From an uncultured bacterium (GTDB taxonomy: Bacteria > Patescibacteriota > Minisyncoccia > Phycocordibacterales > UBA9973): a stretch of 6,832 bases of DNA. The stretch is taken from assembly GCA_903854645.1 (NCBI GenBank), contig CAINWY010000060.1:1-6832 (forward strand), given 5' to 3'. This document shows positions 4,187-6,832 of this stretch, in pieces; the first letter of the stretch is position 1, and each line of letters starts with the position of its first letter. The notes under the pieces were generated by a model that was not told where the DNA came from, ran no database searches, and worked only from the letters and a program-made list of their open reading frames with translations. The translations under genes were made by a program, and so were the position numbers.

Positions 4187-6295
4187 TTAAATCATTTTTA
4201 GAAATTCTGCCTCTGTTATGATTTTTACTCCCAATTTTATTGCATCAGTATATTTGCTACCCGGTTCACTCCCCGCTAATACAAAATCTGTCTTTGTAGA
4301 GACTGAAGTAGAAACTCTGCCTCCTTCTTTTAGTATCATCTTCTTTGCATCATCTCTAGAGAGAGTCTCTAGAGTACCCGTAAGAACAAAAACTTTATCC
4401 TTTAATTTATTAGTTGATTTTAGAGATGTATTATCAATAACAACTCCATTTTCAAATAATTTATCCATAAATGATATATTTTCTTTTTGTTTTAAATATT
4501 CATAGATACTGTGGCTTACAACTCTGCCAATATTGGGGATTTTATTTATCTCTTCTTCGCTTGCTTTTGATATTTTAGTGAGAGAGCCAAAATGGTTTGC
4601 CAAATCTTGGGCAGTTTGTTCCCCTACGTGAATAATCCCCAAAGCATAAATGAAACGCCATAATAAAACTTTCTTGTGACTTGCTATAGAATTTATAATA
4701 TTTAGAGCTGACTTTTCCCCAAAGCGTTCTAGTCCGGATAGGTCTGCTACCTCTAGTGTAAACAAATCAGCAGCATCACTTATGAGACCTTCATCTTTTA
4801 ATCTATCTAAAATCTTTGGCCCAATTTCATAAATTTCATAAATATTTACAAAGTGTTGCATCCCTCTTCTACTCCTAGCAGGACAATTTTTGTTCGTACA
4901 GTAATATGCGACAGATGAAGATAAGCGGGGGCCCAAGAAAGCTCCTCTTCGTGAGGTCCTCGGACGAGGGAGGAGAGGTGCCAGACCATCACTCATAGGA
5001 CTTTCTCCAACCCCCGCTTTGCGTTCAATTTTAGAATTACAAATCGGGCAAAATTCTGGCATTTTAAATTTCTTTTCTTTGCCTGTTCTCATATTAGTGA
5101 GAACCTCTACAACCTCGGGTATGACATCCCCAGCTTTTTGAATAACTACTGTATCCCCCACTCTGGTATCAAGACGTTCTATCTGATCCATATTATGCAA
5201 GGTCGCTTTGGAAATAGTAGAGCCTGCAACTAGTGTAGGGTTCAGATGTGCCAGTGGAGTCATCACTCCGGTGCGTCCTACATTAACTGTAATATCTGTG
5301 ACTACAGTTGTAGCTCTCTCTGCTTCGTATTTATATGCTGCCATATATCGTGGTGCCTTTCCTACTATACCAAGAGAGTCCTGAAGTTCTATATTGTCAA
5401 CAGAAATAACAATACCATCTGTCCCATATGGCAAGCTTGCCCTCACCTTCCCTACTTCTTTAATAAAAGAAAAAACATCTTTTAAATTTTTCGCCTCTTT
5501 CTCGTAAGGTGCAACCTGAAATCCAAATTCTCTCAATAATTTATGCTTCCCTGAATGTGTTTTAATTGGTAATTGGTAACTGGTAATTGGTAATTGTGCT
5601 ATATCCCATGCAAAAAAATCTAGTTTTCTTTCTTTTACAATACTTGGGTCAAGCTGACGCAAGCTTCCCGCAGCGGCATTACGAGTATTTGCAAATGTTG
5701 GTTTGCCGAGTTCTTCCTGCTTCTTATTCAACTTCTCCCAAGCTTTCTTTGTCATTATCACTTCTCCTCGTACCTCTACGTCGCCTTTTATATTACCCTT
5801 TAGATGCAGTGGTATAGATTCTATCATCCTCAGATTCTCTGTTACATCCTCCCCTATAAATCCATCGCCGCGTGTTGCCCCACGTATAAATACTCCATCT
5901 TTATAATGTAGTGAAGCGGACAATCCATCTAGCTTCACTTCACAAAAATAGTTTAATTTTGAAATATTACTACTCAATAATTTCGATACACGATTTTCCC
6001 AATCTACTATTTCTTCTTCTGAAAAAACATCATTTAGTGATAGCATCCTTATGTCATGCTTTACCTTTTTAAAACTTGGTAGTGGCTTGCCTGCAACTCT
6101 ATTTATAGAATTATTTGTAATGACTAGATCTGGGTGTCTAATCTCTAGTTCGTGCAATTCACGGGTAAGAGCCTCGTATACATCGTCTGTAACTTTTGGA
6201 TTATTCTTTTCGTGATATTCTTTGCGTAGTCTTTCAATCTCTTTACGAAGCTTGAGTATACGTTTAGCCTCAGTCTCTCTAGTTTCATTTTTCAT
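4187..6295 (-). CDS. ligA: NAD-dependent DNA ligase
   Basis: LigA seals nicks in DNA, using NAD to adenylate its lysine, in replication and repair. Domains in order: Ia (about 1-75) with YH and PKVTDDVYE; adenylation (about 76-325) with Lys121 in CEVKLDG, RGDG (142-145), VRGE ending in Glu178, and Lys322; OB fold (about 330-410); zinc finger with Cys416, Cys419, Cys466 and Cys471; helix-hairpin-helix domain (about 480-615); BRCT (about 632-702). At 702 residues it is about 30 longer than E. coli LigA. Most of the excess is an in-frame palindromic element between the cysteine pairs (residues about 426-458). A heptamer array encodes QLPITSYQLPI (234-244) in an adenylation-domain loop. Ser298 replaces the usual motif IV Lys (DGVVIKV), and Glu41 stands where E. 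coli has Asp36. The reading frame is intact. It starts 16 bases after the prepilin gene without a Shine-Dalgarno sequence, probably in one operon. Confidence 0.96.
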   Translation of the reverse strand: MKNETRETEAKRILKLRKEIERLRKEYHEKNNPKVTDDVYEALTRELHELEIRHPDLVITNNSINRVAGKPLPSFKKVKHDIRMLSLNDVFSEEEIVDWENRVSKLLSSNISKLNYFCEVKLDGLSASLHYKDGVFIRGATRGDGFIGEDVTENLRMIESIPLHLKGNIKGDVEVRGEVIMTKKAWEKLNKKQEELGKPTFANTRNAAAGSLRQLDPSIVKERKLDFFAWDIAQLPITSYQLPIKTHSGKHKLLREFGFQVAPYEKEAKNLKDVFSFIKEVGKVRASLPYGTDGIVISVDNIELQDSLGIVGKAPRYMAAYKYEAERATTVVTDITVNVGRTGVMTPLAHLNPTLVAGSTISKATLHNMDQIERLDTRVGDTVVIQKAGDVIPEVVEVLTNMRTGKEKKFKMPEFCPICNSKIERKAGVGESPMSDGLAPLLPRPRTSRRGAFLGPRLSSSVAYYCTNKNCPARSRRGMQHFVNIYEIYEIGPKILDRLKDEGLISDAADLFTLEVADLSGLERFGEKSALNIINSIASHKKVLLWRFIYALGIIHVGEQTAQDLANHFGSLTKISKASEEEINKIPNIGRVVSHSIYEYLKQKENISFMDKLFENGVVIDNTSLKSTNKLKDKVFVLTGTLETLSRDDAKKMILKEGGRVSTSVSTKTDFVLAGSEPGSKYTDAIKLGVKIITEAEFLKMI
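4923..5019. repeat. 97-bp GC-rich palindromic element inside ligA
   Basis: The ends are AAGCGGGGG (4923-4931) and CCCCCGCTT (5011-5019), perfect over 9 bp. After a four-base internal loop the arms pair again (4936-4941 with 5001-5006). Inside is a second long hairpin, CTCCTCTTCGT (4942-4952) with 4964-4975, 11 pairs with one bulge. By hand count 58 of 97 bases are G or C, against clearly AT-rich sequence around it. On the ligA strand it reads in frame without stops and gives a basic, proline-rich stretch (about 426-458) that LigA proteins otherwise lack. The spacing between the cysteine pairs is 47 residues here and 13-15 in well-studied LigAs; the excess matches the element's length. No clear target duplication is visible. 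Confidence 0.8.
5563..5597. repeat. Five-unit TAATTGG heptamer array in ligA
   Basis: Five consecutive heptamers read TAATTGG, TAATTGG, TAACTGG, TAATTGG and TAATTGT on the plus strand. On the ligA strand they encode QLPITSYQLPI, a seven-residue peptide repeat that arises because three 7-base units equal 21 bases. The array falls in a variable surface loop of the adenylation domain, between WDIA and the KLLREFGF helix, and makes that loop about four residues longer than in E. coli LigA. A change of one unit would shift the frame. Confidence 0.85.
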
Positions 6296-6311
6296 TTTAT
6301 TTCGTGATATA

Positions 6312-6806
6312 TTAATAAGCTACTTTGAGTGAGCGTTCCACAGTCCTCATACTGGATTTATTGCATATATTATACCCCAATGCTTCAATATCTGTAGTTA
6401 CAAGAGATTCAGTTTCAGTTTTTGTTATATTTATACGGAAACATTTATCTATATTTATAGGATCACTTACATCTGTACTTGGATTTAATGTATATAAAAT
6501 AGAACCAGAACCATCATCTCCAGCATTATGAAAAGTTAATGTTTTGTCTGCGCAAAGTGAATATGACAGGTTATCTGCACGTCCACTAATATCTTCCTCA
6601 TTATCAAAAAATAAAGCACACTCAGAAGCGATATCCGCTTGGTAAAATGCTGTAGTTGAATCTCTGGCCACAGAAGATAATATTATTTGTTTATAAGCGG
6701 CATTAGAAAGACCAATGGTAATCATAGAAATAATACCTATGACTACTACTGTGAATAATATCGCATAACCTTCATTCCTCTTTGTTTTTAATTTATAAAT
6801 TTTCAT
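6312..6806 (-). CDS. Prepilin-like protein (PilX-type minor pilin)
   Basis: This 164-residue protein has a basic N-terminus (MKIYKLKTKRNEG), a likely prepilin peptidase site after Gly13, and a hydrophobic helix (about 14-35) leading into a long amphipathic helix, as in type IV pilins and pseudopilins. The stretch AFYQADIASECALFF (53-67) resembles the segment after the helix in PilX-like proteins of CPR genomes, as I recall them. The usual Glu at position 5 of the mature protein is absent; Phe18 is there. This is common in minor or atypical pilins such as GspK/PilX types. Four cysteines (63, 85, 122, 148) could form disulfides. It would sit in the membrane and join a type IV pilus or DNA-uptake fibre. 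No other pilus gene is in the window. It lies 16 bases upstream of ligA on the same strand. The ATG at 6806 is preceded by GGG but no true Shine-Dalgarno sequence. Confidence 0.75.
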   Translation of the reverse strand: MKIYKLKTKRNEGYAILFTVVVIGIISMITIGLSNAAYKQIILSSVARDSTTAFYQADIASECALFFDNEEDISGRADNLSYSLCADKTLTFHNAGDDGSGSILYTLNPSTDVSDPINIDKCFRINITKTETESLVTTDIEALGYNICNKSSMRTVERSLKVAY

Positions 6807-6832
6807 CCCAGTATTAAAATTGTATATATTAT

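Noticed and set aside
4355..4377. CTCTAGAGA repeated within the BRCT part of ligA
   Set aside because: The codons encode a normal BRCT segment and the repeat is short, so chance is a sufficient explanation.
102..4975. Common origin of the terminator at 102-129 and the inner hairpin of the ligA element (both have GAAA-rich GCTCC and GTGAGG-like parts)
   Set aside because: The similarity is short and both are hairpins of similar composition, so resemblance by chance cannot be excluded.
5563..5597. Phase variation of ligA through the heptamer array
   Set aside because: LigA is normally essential and the frame is intact, so on-off switching is unlikely; the array is reported only as a repeat.
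4218..5906. Several plus-strand ORFs of 67-95 codons opposite ligA
   Set aside because: They are antisense to well-matched LigA domains and show no protein features of their own.
1..6832. UGA reassignment, considered because all six stop codons are TAA or TAG
   Set aside because: Every gene runs full length without any in-frame TGA, so there is no evidence for reassignment; six stops are too few to show avoidance.

Overview
The window looks like a piece of an AT-rich genome from the candidate phyla radiation (Patescibacteria, probably a Parcubacteria-type lineage). This rests on the style of the proteins: a PIN-PhoH ATPase, a small PilX-like prepilin, a LigA with a serine at a normally lysine position, and a one-helix membrane protein of a type I associate with these genomes. 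It also rests on starts without Shine-Dalgarno sequences and on abundant short palindromes and heptamer repeats. The lineage is inferred from memory of such genomes; no search was run. All six complete genes read through in the standard code.

Layout. Positions 1-227 hold no convincing gene, but contain an AT-rich hairpin (32-55), a large nested inverted repeat with a terminator-like core (69-154), and the leader of a plus-strand PIN-PhoH gene (228-1544). That gene ends at a bidirectional terminator (1578-1605), which it shares with a convergent minus-strand cluster. Read in its own direction, the cluster is: prepilin-like protein (6806-6312), ligA (6295-4187), a small inserted element (4046-4162), gatC (4045-3758), gatA (3712-2282), and a membrane protein with a HEPN-like RNxxxH motif (2228-1617). 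GatC and GatA are two of the three subunits of the tRNA-dependent amidotransferase; gatB is not in the window. The grouping suggests a housekeeping transcription unit rather than one pathway.

The most interesting content is the small repeat elements that have invaded this cluster. (1) A 117-bp MITE-like element has 11-bp terminal inverted repeats and is flanked by an exact 6-bp direct repeat, ATCCAT. It inserted over the gatC start codon and split what was probably an 18-nt ligA-gatC gap. It contains a hairpin and a perfect TATAAT on the gatC strand. (2) A GC-rich 97-bp palindromic element sits in frame inside ligA, between the two cysteine pairs of the zinc finger, and adds about 32 residues. 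It resembles in principle the Rickettsia palindromic elements found inside genes. (3) Two five-unit heptamer arrays with different sequence occur, one in the ligA coding region and one between gatC and gatA. No defence system, CRISPR array, transposase gene, tRNA or rRNA was found.
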